Shown: one piece after another, positions 8,730 to 17,865 of the stretch
How positions within the stretch are numbered: position 1 is the stretch's first letter
How the letters are laid out: each line of letters opens with the position of its first letter
Source: Alphaproteobacteria bacterium 32-64-14
GTDB lineage: Bacteria; Pseudomonadota; Alphaproteobacteria; Caulobacterales; Hyphomonadaceae
Assembly: GCA_002280725.1 (NCBI GenBank)
Contig: NCEM01000018.1
Coordinates: 19,654 to 83,653 of the forward strand
Reading direction: 5' to 3'
DNA length: 64,000 bases
Position numbers and translations under genes: made by a program
The notes under the pieces: model-generated
Seen by the model: the letters and a program-made list of their open reading frames with translations, nothing else
Databases searched by the model: none
Told to the model about the DNA's origin: nothing

Positions 8730-9557
8730 ATGCGGTCGGGCGGTCGTATCATTTTGGACTTGTCTTGGCGCGCCGCCGCTCTCGGGCTGTGCGCGCTGGC
8801 GATCACTCATTCCGCCTCCGCTCAGATCGCGTCATTGCCCGGACCCGGCCCGGGCGATCCGCGAATCAAGGAGTTCCTGTACGACCCTGACGCGATTGTG
8901 GAGATACGCGGTCAGCTTGGCTATGAACTGATGATTGAGTTTGGGCAGGAGGAGCGCATCGAAAATGTTTCGATCGGTGACTCACTTTCCTGGCAGGTCA
9001 CGCCAAACCGCAAGGCCACGCTGCTGTTCCTGAAGCCGACATCGAAGAGCAATCCGACGAGCATGACGGTCGTGACCAGTGAGCGCATCTATTCGTTCAT
9101 GCTCAATGTCGTCGAGAGCGCCGACCCCTCCGACCCGGAAACCATGCTTCGCTTGCGTTTCCTGTATCCTGAGCCGCCTGTCCCCGTCGTGGTGGCGCAG
9201 ATCCCTCCACCGCCGCCGCCCCCTCCACCTCCGCCACGCCCAGAGGACTTCAACTTCGACTACGCGCAGTCCGGTACGAAGACCCTTTATCCCGTGCGCG
9301 TGTTCGATGACGGCGTGGTCACCTACTTTCAGTTCGATACCAGAAGCGCCGCACCCGCCATCTTTGTGATCGGTCTGGACGGCAAGGAAGAAATGGCAAA
9401 CACGCGGATCGATGGCGACTACACCGTCGCGGATCTGATCGCTGAGAAATTTGTCTTGCGATACGGCAAGGCGCAGGCTGAGCTCCGGAACCGGGCGTGG
9501 AGCAAGCGTCCCAAACCACAACCCGCGCCGCTTCCACAACCAAGTCAAAGTGGCTGA
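8730..9557 (+). CDS. virB9: VirB9-like outer-membrane complex protein
   Basis: 275 residues from ATG 8730, preceded by GGAACGGG and directly followed by an export signal ending ALAITHSASAQ. The N-terminal domain (DPRIKEFLYDPDAIVEIRGQ, then LGYELMIEFGQEERIENVSI) and the C-terminal domain (TLYPVRVFDDGVVTYFQF, DGDYTVADLIAEKFVLRYGK) are the two VirB9/TrbG/CagX domains. They are joined by an eleven-proline run. VirB9 builds the outer-membrane core ring with VirB7 and VirB10. No VirB7-type lipoprotein gene is seen nearby. Confidence 0.9.
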   Translation: MRSGGRIILDLSWRAAALGLCALAITHSASAQIASLPGPGPGDPRIKEFLYDPDAIVEIRGQLGYELMIEFGQEERIENVSIGDSLSWQVTPNRKATLLFLKPTSKSNPTSMTVVTSERIYSFMLNVVESADPSDPETMLRLRFLYPEPPVPVVVAQIPPPPPPPPPPPRPEDFNFDYAQSGTKTLYPVRVFDDGVVTYFQFDTRSAAPAIFVIGLDGKEEMANTRIDGDYTVADLIAEKFVLRYGKAQAELRNRAWSKRPKPQPAPLPQPSQSG

Positions 9558-9558
9558 C

Positions 9559-10734
9559 ATGATCGAACCGTCGTCACCGCCTCGCACCGGCCTTGATCCA
9601 ACCTTCAACATCGACGCACCCCCGCGCGTTGCCGGCAGCAGCTCACTTTGGCCGATCACGTTTGGCATCGTTGGTGCGCTGGGACTTGGCGCTGTCGTTT
9701 TCCTGCAGCTGGAATCCAGCCGTACGAGCGCCGAGACCGCTGCGGTGGCGCGCCAGCAAGCTGCCGAGATTGCCGCTGCACAACAGCTCGCAGCGGCTGC
9801 GGCGGCGTCAGCGGCTCCGACCACGATTATTCCGGCGGACCCAGCGCTACCAATCCTGCCACCGCCTGAACTTATCCCGCTGGTGGAGGAGCAGCCCGTA
9901 CCGCCTCCGCAGGTCGTTGCCGGACCAACGCAGATGGAGATCGACCGTCTTCGCGCACCCGCTCTCGTGGTCGATCTGGGATCGTACGAGCCATTGCCGT
10001 CGCGCGCTGCGGAGCCCGCTACGGGAAGCCCGCTCGACGCGGCGTCTGTAGCTGCGGCGATGTCTTCCGCTGCAAATCAGAATCTCAACGCAGATGAGCG
10101 GTTCGCACAGCGGTTTGGTGTAGGAGATACGTCGAAGCCAACAAAGGCGAGCAGGCTGGGAGATCTCTCAACGACGATCATCGAGGGAACCGTCATTGCG
10201 GCCGTTCTCGAGACGGCGCTCAATTCAGATCTGCCGGGATATGTGCGCGCTGTGGTAACGCGCGAAGTACGAGGGTTCGATGGTAGCGAGGTTCTGGTTC
10301 CCCGCGGCTCACGTCTGATCGGCCAGTATAAGTCTGGCGTAGCGCTTGGTCAGAGCCGGACCTTCGTAATCTGGACGCGCATGATCCGGCCCGATGGCGT
10401 TACGATCGAACTGTCCGCTCCGGCAACCGATGGTCTCGGGCGTGGCGGTCTTGATGGCGACGTCGATACGCATTTCTTTGAGCGCTTTGGTGGAGCTGTC
10501 CTCCTGTCGCTTCTCAACCTGGGTGTCGGCGCGGTAGTCGATGCGGGCGATACGAATATCGTAATCGCATCGACACGAGCCGGCGTCGATGCAGGTGCGA
10601 GTGCGGTCACGAGCGGTGTCAACATTGCTCCGACAGTTACGGTGCCGCAGGGCGCGCCCGTGCGTGTGTTTGTGAGCCGGGATCTCGACTTCTCGACGGT
10701 CGGATCGGTCCAGACGTTGAGCCCGTCCAATTGA
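9559..10734 (+). CDS. virB10: VirB10/TrbI-type scaffold protein
   Basis: 391 residues from ATG 9559, one base after the virB9 stop; GTG 9550 is possible. A short cytoplasmic tail is followed by one membrane helix (residues about 31-51, LWPITFGIVGALGLGAVVFL), an Ala- and Pro-rich periplasmic linker, and a C-terminal TrbI domain. That domain has TIIEGTVIAAVLETALNSDL, VPRGSRLIGQYKSG and IWTRMIRPDGVTIEL. VirB10 spans both membranes and links ATP use to opening of the outer-membrane channel. The stop overlaps the virB11 start. Confidence 0.93.
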   Translation: MIEPSSPPRTGLDPTFNIDAPPRVAGSSSLWPITFGIVGALGLGAVVFLQLESSRTSAETAAVARQQAAEIAAAQQLAAAAAASAAPTTIIPADPALPILPPPELIPLVEEQPVPPPQVVAGPTQMEIDRLRAPALVVDLGSYEPLPSRAAEPATGSPLDAASVAAAMSSAANQNLNADERFAQRFGVGDTSKPTKASRLGDLSTTIIEGTVIAAVLETALNSDLPGYVRAVVTREVRGFDGSEVLVPRGSRLIGQYKSGVALGQSRTFVIWTRMIRPDGVTIELSAPATDGLGRGGLDGDVDTHFFERFGGAVLLSLLNLGVGAVVDAGDTNIVIASTRAGVDAGASAVTSGVNIAPTVTVPQGAPVRVFVSRDLDFSTVGSVQTLSPSN

Positions 10735-11711
10735 TCGCCGAGGGCGTCTATCTCCGAACTTACATGGCGCCGTTGGCGCCATGGCTCGATCGTGCCGATG
10801 TGACGGATATCCTCGTCAATCAGCCTGGGGAAATCTGGATCGACGGCGCCTCCGGCTTCGAACGGATTCAATCTGCCGATGTCAACGAGGTCATGCTCCA
10901 GCGCCTCGCCCAGCAGATCGCTGCGCACTCCAGCCAAGGTCTAAGCCGGGAGTATCCGTTGCTTGCCGCAACGCTTCCCGATGGAGCGCGAGTCCAGGTT
11001 GTAGCGCCGCCCGCGACCCGCAAGCATTTCGCGCTGGCGATCCGCAAGCACGTACTGCCGGATCTCCGGCTTGCTGATTATGAGAAGGCAGGCGCATTCG
11101 CGCAGGCTGGCCGCGTAGCGGGCGGCGAGCGTGCTGCAATGGACGCTGAGATCAACAAGCTACTTGAAGCCGGCAATCTGTCACAGTTCTTTTCGAAAGC
11201 GGTAAAGGCTGGACGCAACATTGTCATCTCCGGCGGTACCGGCACAGGCAAGACCACATTCCTGAATGCGTTGCTCAAGGAAATCCCGGAGGACAGCCGC
11301 CTGATCGTGATCGAGGACACGCCCGAAGTGGTGCTCGCGCACCCGAATGCGCTAGGACTGGTTGCGGTTGGAAGCGAACTAGGAGAGGCGCGGGTTGGAA
11401 TCGACGAACTATTGCGCGCCAGCCTCCGCATGCGGCCTGATCGCCTGATGGTCGGCGAGATTCGCGGACCCGAAGCATTCACTTTCCTGCGCGCCGTCAA
11501 CACCGGCCATCCCGGTTCATTGACGACAGTGCATGCTGACAGCCCGCAGGGCGCGCTTGAGCAGATTGCTTTCATGACCCTACAGGCAGGGCTAACGCTC
11601 ACGCGATCGGACGTTATCGAGTACGCAAAATCCGTCGTCGACGTAATTGTGCAGCTGTCGAGGATTCAGGGCCGGCGGGTCGTCAGTTCTGTGACGTTTC
11701 ACAGGCGGTAA
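10731..11711 (+). CDS. virB11: VirB11 secretion ATPase
   Basis: 326 residues if translation starts at the TTG at 10731, which overlaps the virB10 stop. ATG 10764 would cut into the conserved YLRTYMAPLAPWLDRADVTD start of the family, so TTG is preferred. Walker A is GGTGTGKTT (residues 168-176), followed by the Asp box VIEDTPEV and the Walker B region RMRPDRLMVGEIRGPEAFTF with the His box GHPGSLTTVHADSP. VirB11 is the hexameric traffic ATPase. It is the last gene of the operon; no virD4 or relaxase follows. Confidence 0.95.
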   Translation: MIAEGVYLRTYMAPLAPWLDRADVTDILVNQPGEIWIDGASGFERIQSADVNEVMLQRLAQQIAAHSSQGLSREYPLLAATLPDGARVQVVAPPATRKHFALAIRKHVLPDLRLADYEKAGAFAQAGRVAGGERAAMDAEINKLLEAGNLSQFFSKAVKAGRNIVISGGTGTGKTTFLNALLKEIPEDSRLIVIEDTPEVVLAHPNALGLVAVGSELGEARVGIDELLRASLRMRPDRLMVGEIRGPEAFTFLRAVNTGHPGSLTTVHADSPQGALEQIAFMTLQAGLTLTRSDVIEYAKSVVDVIVQLSRIQGRRVVSSVTFHRR

Positions 11712-11746
11712 GCCGCGGCTACGGCACGGGGCCGGCCGAAGCAGCC

Positions 11747-13348
11747 TCAAGCCGCCGCCGAAGACATGAATCCGACATCGCGATTGAAATTTCGCAGGTT
11801 CGGGAAAATCGAATCCAACTGGCCCTCGGTCAGGCCGAACCAGCGGCCGATCGTGCCTGCATATTGATCGACAGACATCGACGGAACGAGAATGTTGCCC
11901 GACATATCCGGGTTAGCAAAACCCGTCTGATCGACGCCCAAGGTCGGGTATTGACCGTATATGTTCCCGCCGTTGACGGCGCCACCCATGACGAACTGGT
12001 GTGAGCCCCACGCATGATCGGTTCCATCACCATTCGTGGTGAAGGTCCGCGAGAAATCCGATGCCGTGAATGTGGTCACCTGCGGACGCATGTCGACGCC
12101 GTTGAGGTTGGCCATCGCGCCGTCGAAGTAGGACAGCGCATGGGCAAGTCGCGCGAGAAGCGGCGACTGGGTCGCGTTCTGGATGTCGTGGTTGTCGAAC
12201 CCGCCCATTGAGACAAAAAAGACCTGCCGCCGCATGCCAAGTACTGCGTTCGCAGCGATGGTCTTGGCGACGCTCTGCAGCTGCACGGCCAGCGCGTTTG
12301 TCTCGTTGAGGCGGGTGATCGGGTTGAGCAGTTGTGTCGGCGCCGCCACGGATGCTCCGGGACCTCCGGCGGCGAACTGCGTGTTGAGCAGGTCTGCCGC
12401 GCCCATCGAGCGGATCACCTTTGCGCCGTGATCCTGCATGAAGTAGCTGCTCCCGGTCACGTCGCCGATGATCTCGCGTACGCGCGCGCCTGCGTTGCTA
12501 GCTCCAAAGACGGTCGTTGTGGGTGTTGCTGCCGACGTAATGCGGACGGCCGGCGCCGTCTGGCTGGTCGATATCTGGTATTGCACAACGCTCTGGCCCG
12601 CGAGCAGCACTGCATTGCCCGCAGTCGAGATCGCCGTGAAAACCGAATTGGCGCCGTTGGTCGACAGGAACTGATCGGCCATCAACCCGCCCCAACCGCG
12701 TCGCGCACCCTCAGTCGCGCCTGCCTGCCAGGTCGACTGCTGGTCGTTGTGAGACATGAGATTGGAGGGAAGCGGTACGTTTCGGGCGCGGTACTGCGCC
12801 TTGGTCGTCGGCTGAATCAGTGGCCCGACATTGGACGCGATAGCAAGCCGGCCGCTCGTCCACAGCGGGAGCAACGGACCCATATGCGGGTTCAGCGCGA
12901 AGGTGCGAACCGCAGCGCTGGTCCCTGCCGGAACAGGGTTTGGCGTTGCAGGTACAATGGGAAGTACGCCTCCCCATGCCTCAGGCAACAGGAAAGCCGT
13001 AGCGTTGCCGGGCAGCGTACGCCCCGTAACCGGGTTCGTGCCGCCGGGCGGCGTCACTGCCGTACCGGCGGGCATGAGGGCGATGGGATCGACGCCGCCG
13101 TTGCGTGCGCTGAAGTACCGGCCCCAACTATCGGTATCGGTTGCGAGTACCATGTTGTTGGAGTCATTGCCGCCGAACAGGAAAATGCACACCAACGCCT
13201 TGTAGCTGGGCGCGGTCTGCGCAGCGGCCTCGCCCATGGTGGCAAGCTGGAAACCGAAGGTGGAGGCGGCGGCTCCTACGCAGCTAAGCGCGGTTGCCCG
13301 ACGGAGTATCTCGCGACGGGTGGCGGGCGACATTGGCTTGTCGGTCAT
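11747..13348 (-). CDS. DUF1501 secreted protein
   Basis: 533 residues. The N-terminus carries a twin-arginine-like signal (SPATRREILRRATALSCVGA) ending near AAAQTA, as usual for DUF1501 proteins. Family features are LVCIFLFGGNDSNNMVLATD near the start, SHNDQQSTWQAG, GWGGLMADQF and, near the end, TDHAWGSHQFVMGGAVNGGN. DUF1501 proteins are related to sulfatase/alkaline-phosphatase folds, but their reaction is unknown. The gene lies 11 bases downstream of the DUF1800 gene on the same strand, the usual pairing of these families, so both are probably co-transcribed and act outside the cytoplasm. Confidence 0.88.
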   Translation of the reverse strand: MTDKPMSPATRREILRRATALSCVGAAASTFGFQLATMGEAAAQTAPSYKALVCIFLFGGNDSNNMVLATDTDSWGRYFSARNGGVDPIALMPAGTAVTPPGGTNPVTGRTLPGNATAFLLPEAWGGVLPIVPATPNPVPAGTSAAVRTFALNPHMGPLLPLWTSGRLAIASNVGPLIQPTTKAQYRARNVPLPSNLMSHNDQQSTWQAGATEGARRGWGGLMADQFLSTNGANSVFTAISTAGNAVLLAGQSVVQYQISTSQTAPAVRITSAATPTTTVFGASNAGARVREIIGDVTGSSYFMQDHGAKVIRSMGAADLLNTQFAAGGPGASVAAPTQLLNPITRLNETNALAVQLQSVAKTIAANAVLGMRRQVFFVSMGGFDNHDIQNATQSPLLARLAHALSYFDGAMANLNGVDMRPQVTTFTASDFSRTFTTNGDGTDHAWGSHQFVMGGAVNGGNIYGQYPTLGVDQTGFANPDMSGNILVPSMSVDQYAGTIGRWFGLTEGQLDSIFPNLRNFNRDVGFMSSAAA

Positions 13349-13359
13349 GCTCGGCCTCC

Positions 13360-15069
13360 TCAGCGCTGAACAAGGTATTCGGGGGAGATCATCGAAAAGA
13401 AAACCGCCGTCTTGGCTCTGTTTAGCCGAGCTGTGTCTATCGCCGTCTGGTTGCTTCCGGTCGCGGCTGGAACGGCAACCGCGCTGATCGCCGCGTTGAG
13501 ACGAGTCTGCAGTGTGGACGTCATCTGGCCGTAGAACAGCAAGGTGTTCATCCGGTCGACCAATGCTGTGGGGTTATCGGCAAGCGCGATTTCAGCGGCA
13601 TAGGCGGCGCGCACATCGCGTCCTGATCCGCCCGTGGGGGTCGATCCGATGCCGGCGTTGATCCAGTCCTGCATCTGATTGATGTAGGACGCTGTGGTGA
13701 CCTCATCGACGACCTGAAATTCAGGCGCCAGCAGCATGTTCTGACCCAGTTGGGTTGTAGCTGGCGGGGTAAACCCGGGGCGCCAGAAATTGAATACCGA
13801 CGGCGAGGTGAGGGGGGACTGGTTGAGAGACGTGTTCGCGCTTGTGGAGGTGATCAGGAAGTTGCCCGTTTGCGACGTGGCGCCAAAAGATCGCGCCCAG
13901 TTTGTGACCCGAATGACGGGCTCGCGCAGCTTGCCAAAGCTCGCCGATGTGGCGACCGAAATGCTGCGTGCTTCGGCATCGGTCAGGATGGCCCGGACAA
14001 CTGCCGCCAGATCGCCGCGTACGCCTGAGCCGTTGTTGGCAAAGACGGCGGAGATGCGCCCAACATACGCGGGGCTGGGGTTGGATGTGACCAACTGCTG
14101 TATCAGACGCTTGGCTATGAACGGACCGGTGTTGGCATGATTGAATAGCCGGTCGAGCGCGATTCTCAGGTCGCCTGCCATATCGACGGTCGTGCTGGCC
14201 GGAATGGTGACGCCAAGAAAGGTCTTTGCCGAGGTCGAGTGGAAGTTGGGATAGAAAATCATTGGCCGCACAGAGCGGTCGGAGTGTGCGTTTCCACCGG
14301 CGAATGTCGTGTTGTTGGGAGAGGTGTTGTACCAACTGATCCCAGTAAAAACCTTCGCGAGCCCCGCAATGTCAGCAGGCGTGTAGGTGGGGATCTGTTC
14401 GGTCCCATTGAGGCGAGGCGTGCCGTCGGCATTGAGCTCGATCAAGCCGATGGTCATGAGCTGCATGACCTCCCGCGCATAGTTCTCGTCTGGTGTACGC
14501 GTGCCGGCCGCATCCTCCTTCTGGTTGCCCAGGTAGGTAAGGTAGCGGCCCATCATTGGATGTAGCGTCACCTCTTCCATCAGCGTGCGGAAGTTGCCGA
14601 AGGCATTGGCTTGCAACATGTCATACCAGGAGGCGGCCCCGCGCGTATCGACCGCGGGATCAGCCAGGGAAACAACAAAAATCTGAGACAGGGCGAACGT
14701 AACGCGCTGGCGCAATTGATCCGGCTCGTTGATCGCCTGTTTCCACCAGGTCTGGTAGAAATTGTTCGCGTTGACGGAGCCGTTGGCCGCGAGGGCGATG
14801 TCAATAAACGCCTCGTGGCTGAGCCCCGGCCGGGGCAGGGCCATCTGCGCTGTTATCCAGCCATTGATGCCCTGACCCTGCACCTCACCGATGCCGGCCT
14901 CTGTAACACCAAACGTCCCCTGCGTGAGCAGACGGGCAGCTTCCTGCGCTGTTGGCGGTTGGGCGGCTGGGCCTTGTCCGCCTCCGCTGCTGCCTGTGTC
15001 GGTTGATGAACCGCCTCCCCCGCACGCCGCGAGCAAACAAAGGAAGGCCGCGAAAATCGTGTGGCGCAT
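13360..15069 (-). CDS. DUF1800 lipoprotein
   Basis: 569 residues beginning with a lipoprotein signal (MRHTIFAAFLCLLAAC, Cys 16) and a Gly/Ser-rich linker. The DUF1800 domain follows: AARLLTQGTFGVTEAGIGEV, WWKQAINEPDQLRQRVTFAL, NPMMGRYLTYLGNQKE-like sequence, and DENYAREVMQLMTIGLIELN. DUF1800 proteins are large secreted proteins of unknown activity that almost always sit beside a DUF1501 gene, as here. The start is set by the signal peptide. Confidence 0.88.
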   Translation of the reverse strand: MRHTIFAAFLCLLAACGGGGSSTDTGSSGGGQGPAAQPPTAQEAARLLTQGTFGVTEAGIGEVQGQGINGWITAQMALPRPGLSHEAFIDIALAANGSVNANNFYQTWWKQAINEPDQLRQRVTFALSQIFVVSLADPAVDTRGAASWYDMLQANAFGNFRTLMEEVTLHPMMGRYLTYLGNQKEDAAGTRTPDENYAREVMQLMTIGLIELNADGTPRLNGTEQIPTYTPADIAGLAKVFTGISWYNTSPNNTTFAGGNAHSDRSVRPMIFYPNFHSTSAKTFLGVTIPASTTVDMAGDLRIALDRLFNHANTGPFIAKRLIQQLVTSNPSPAYVGRISAVFANNGSGVRGDLAAVVRAILTDAEARSISVATSASFGKLREPVIRVTNWARSFGATSQTGNFLITSTSANTSLNQSPLTSPSVFNFWRPGFTPPATTQLGQNMLLAPEFQVVDEVTTASYINQMQDWINAGIGSTPTGGSGRDVRAAYAAEIALADNPTALVDRMNTLLFYGQMTSTLQTRLNAAISAVAVPAATGSNQTAIDTARLNRAKTAVFFSMISPEYLVQR

Positions 15070-15541
15070 GGGAGCTTCCCGTCAGGAAGGCCGCGATTCC
15101 GGTGGGTCACTGCAGCGCGCAAAAAACAGACGGCCGCCGCAACAATTGGAAACCTGAAGTCCGAAACACAGCCAAGCAATGCAGAAAATAGGCGCAGACC
15201 ATGCAAACGGAGACATGCGCATAACCATCGACAGGGAGGATGCCGCGGAAATGATTCTCGATGCCGCGAAAGTCTATCGGTTCGCAAAGGGTGCGCTAGT
15301 GAAATCTGAGCAAAGCGGGCGCTATCAGACCAACGCTAGCTAGTCTTGTATGGACGGGGCGCCGCCAGACCTACGCTACCTGGTCTCTGGGAAAGGCCGT
15401 AGTGATTGGCCTGGCGGAGGCCCCAATGGCCGCGACACTTGTACCGCGCGTTAACCACGGGCTGGCCGGGGGTGGCGCGCAGGGAGACGGCGCAGGGCTT
15501 GCTGTAGGAATCACGATCAGTGAAACCGCAGCGGCCTGGAC
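15070..15541. other. intergenic stretch before the glycan cluster
   Basis: This 472-base gap separates the divergent DUF1800 gene from the first glycosyltransferase. It must hold both promoters. The only candidate gene is the 42-codon frame listed separately at 15215-15343. I saw no terminator, repeat or RNA gene. Confidence 0.45.
15215..15343 (+). CDS. possible small protein, 42 aa
   Basis: An ATG at 15215 lies three bases behind a good ribosome-binding sequence (ACGGAG) and opens a 42-codon frame ending at TAG 15341-15343. The product (MRITIDREDAAEMILDAAKV, then a basic part ending in YQTNAS) is amphipathic with an acidic N-terminal and basic middle section. It looks more protein-like than random frames here. 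No family is recognised. It may equally be chance. Confidence 0.25.
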   Translation: MRITIDREDAAEMILDAAKVYRFAKGALVKSEQSGRYQTNAS

Positions 15542-16813
15542 ATGAAAGTTGCCTTCTTCGTCCACCGTTTCCCAGTGATCTCTGAGGCATTCGTCGCGAA
15601 CGCGGCAGTGGGTTTGATCGACCAGGGTCACACCGTGGATATCTACGCGCTTGATGGGCCGGCAGATTCCGCCCACGAGCGCCATGCGCTGGTGGAGCGC
15701 TATCGTCTTGAAGACCGGACCCGCAGCTTCCGCCTAGGTGAATCGCCCCGCCGCCGGGTTGCGCTGGCGCCGATGGCCGCTTTCAAGATCGCAACAAGTC
15801 ACGGTCTCAAGGTTGGCTCGGTTCTGGACGCAGGTTGCTTTGGACCGGAGCGTTTCGGCCTGCGCGCCTTGCACGAAGCGGGGTTGTTCCGGGACGGCGG
15901 CAAGTACGACATCCTCCACTGCCATTTCGGCACACTTGCCGAAGCAGTGCTTGATCATCGCCGGGCAGGCTTCCTGTCCGGACAGGTCGTGGTTCATTTC
16001 CGCGGCTATGACATTTCGAAGTTTCTGCAGGAAAAAGGTGAGCATGCTTATGATCGCGTTTTTCGCGACGCTGATGCGTTCATAGCAAACTGCCGGTACT
16101 TCCGTGACCGTGTGATCGGTCTGGGTGCTCCGGAGTCCCGAACGCATGTGGTGGCATCGGGCGTGGCCGTCGATCGCTTTCCGTTCGCGACGCGCGCATG
16201 GGCGCCGGACGAGCCGCTCCGCCTTCTGGCCATCGGCCGTCTCGTCGAGAAGAAGGGCTTGAGATTTGCCGTGGAGGCTCTCGCGCGCCTCGTCTCGGAC
16301 GGCATTGACGCTCGCCTCAGCATTGTGGGCGATGGCCCCTTGCGGCAGGCGCTGCAGGACCAGGCCGCTGCGTTGTCCATCGCGGAGCGCGTCACGTTCA
16401 CAGGCGCCGTTCCGCACGAGCGTATTGCCCGCCTGCTCATAGACTCTCACGTTCTGCTGGCGCCTTCCACAACGGCCGCGAGCGGTGATCGCGATGCTTC
16501 GATCAACACGGTGAAAGAGGCGATGGTGTCGGGCTGTCCATTCGTCACGAGCAACCATGGCGGCATTCCGGAACTGGTCGAAGGCGTGGACGCCGGCGTC
16601 ATGACGCAGGAGGGCGATGCAGATGCGCTTGCCACGGGCCTGCGCCAACTCCTCGCGCGGCGTGACGATTGGCCGGCGATGGCGCATCGCGGCCGCGTCC
16701 ACATACTCTCCAGATACTCCATCGAAGCCGTAACCGCAGAGACCATGCGGGTTTATCGGCTGGCAATCGCATCGCGCTCGCCATCATCCAGATCTAGGAG
16801 AGTCATGTCATGA
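15542..16813 (+). CDS. glycosyltransferase family 4
   Basis: 423 residues, ATG at 15542. The N-terminal half is the acceptor-binding Rossmann fold (MKVAFFVHRFPVISEAFVAN, HCHFGTLAEAVL, VVHFRGYDIS). The C-terminal GT4 nucleotide-sugar fold has LLAIGRLVEKKGLRFAVEAL, RLSIVGDGPLRQALQDQA, VTFTGAVPHERIARLL, and the EX7E-type region KEAMVSGCPFVTSNHGGIPE. It resembles colanic-acid/exopolysaccharide transferases of the WcaL/AmsK type. It probably adds a sugar to a lipid-linked glycan at the inner membrane. It overlaps the next gene by four bases and heads the cluster. Confidence 0.88.
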   Translation: MKVAFFVHRFPVISEAFVANAAVGLIDQGHTVDIYALDGPADSAHERHALVERYRLEDRTRSFRLGESPRRRVALAPMAAFKIATSHGLKVGSVLDAGCFGPERFGLRALHEAGLFRDGGKYDILHCHFGTLAEAVLDHRRAGFLSGQVVVHFRGYDISKFLQEKGEHAYDRVFRDADAFIANCRYFRDRVIGLGAPESRTHVVASGVAVDRFPFATRAWAPDEPLRLLAIGRLVEKKGLRFAVEALARLVSDGIDARLSIVGDGPLRQALQDQAAALSIAERVTFTGAVPHERIARLLIDSHVLLAPSTTAASGDRDASINTVKEAMVSGCPFVTSNHGGIPELVEGVDAGVMTQEGDADALATGLRQLLARRDDWPAMAHRGRVHILSRYSIEAVTAETMRVYRLAIASRSPSSRSRRVMS

Positions 16814-17865
16814 CAATGTCTGGCGCCGGACCTCGCATCACAATCATCGTCACGCAACGCGAACGCACAAGCGCGATGAAGGAAGCCCTGGAGGCCATCT
16901 ACGCGGGCACGTCCGGCCAGTTCGATCTTGTCTACGTCACCGGCCAGCTCCCGGGAATGCAGCGGCGCTGGCTTGTGGCCGAGGCTGACAAGCAAGGGTT
17001 CAAGCTGATCGAGGCGGGGCGTCCGTTGACCCCCGCCGAGTCGCGCAATCTCGGCCTGGCTGCGGCCGCCACCGAGTATGTGACTTTCATCGAGAACGAC
17101 GTCCTCCCCATGAAGGGCTGGCTCGACGCACTCCTCGCTTGCGCGGATGAAACACACGCCGATGTCGTCGTCCCGCTCACCTGCGAGGGAAGGCCGCTCC
17201 ATACCATCGTCCACCATGTCGGCCTCGCCGAGGAAGCCATGCCGGGCGAGGACGGTGTACAGGAAGGCCAACGGGACTTTCGTGAATCCCTCTACCTGCA
17301 GGGCCAGACCCGGCAGCAGGCCGCTGACAAGTTGGTGCGCCGGCGCACGCGCACATGCGAGTTTCACTGCTTGATGGTACGAAAATCAGTCTTCGCGCAG
17401 ATTGGTCCATTCGATCCTGTCATCGTTTCGAAAGAACACCTCGACTTCTCGTGGCGCCTCGCGCGCGCGGGCCTCTCCATCTGGGTCGAGCCGAAGGCCG
17501 TGGTGACATTCCTGGTTCCGTCAGACAACGATCCTGTGAAGCTGGTCGATCTGCCGTACTTTCTCCTGAGATGGTCGCCTGCATGGCAGCGCCGCAGTCA
17601 CGATCTGCTGAAGCAGAGATGGGGCTTTCAGGAAGCAGGGTTCATTTCATCGCGCCGCCAGCTTGCCGATTGGCGTATCGTCGATCACGTGGTGAAGCCG
17701 GTCCTGAAAAAAGTCCCGCTCCTTGGCGGGCGCTGGGGGTTCGTCGATCGCGGTGCGCGCGTGCTGTACCCCGCCGCAGCGCTTGCAGCTTCGGTTCTGG
17801 CCTGGCGTTATGACTCAAGCCGCAATCGCGCGAAGGACAACGGCGATGCCAGCGCTGCGGCGTGA
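16810..17865 (+). CDS. glycosyltransferase family 2 (GT-A)
   Basis: 351 residues from ATG 16810, overlapping the upstream stop. The fold is GT-A: ITIIVTQRERTSAMKEALEA at the start, ESRNLGLAAAATEYVTFIEN then DVLPMKGWLDALLACADE (an E-N-D in place of the usual DxD), and later LDFSWRLARAGLSIWVEPKA. It probably transfers a sugar in the same polysaccharide pathway as its neighbours. The C-terminal 90 residues are basic and may touch the membrane. It overlaps the start of the flippase gene, indicating one transcript. Confidence 0.8.
   Translation: MTMSGAGPRITIIVTQRERTSAMKEALEAIYAGTSGQFDLVYVTGQLPGMQRRWLVAEADKQGFKLIEAGRPLTPAESRNLGLAAAATEYVTFIENDVLPMKGWLDALLACADETHADVVVPLTCEGRPLHTIVHHVGLAEEAMPGEDGVQEGQRDFRESLYLQGQTRQQAADKLVRRRTRTCEFHCLMVRKSVFAQIGPFDPVIVSKEHLDFSWRLARAGLSIWVEPKAVVTFLVPSDNDPVKLVDLPYFLLRWSPAWQRRSHDLLKQRWGFQEAGFISSRRQLADWRIVDHVVKPVLKKVPLLGGRWGFVDRGARVLYPAAALAASVLAWRYDSSRNRAKDNGDASAAA

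Noticed and set aside
3855..11711. Calling the virB operon a complete conjugation system
   Set aside because: No relaxase, coupling protein, oriT-like repeats or VirB8 could be found in the window.
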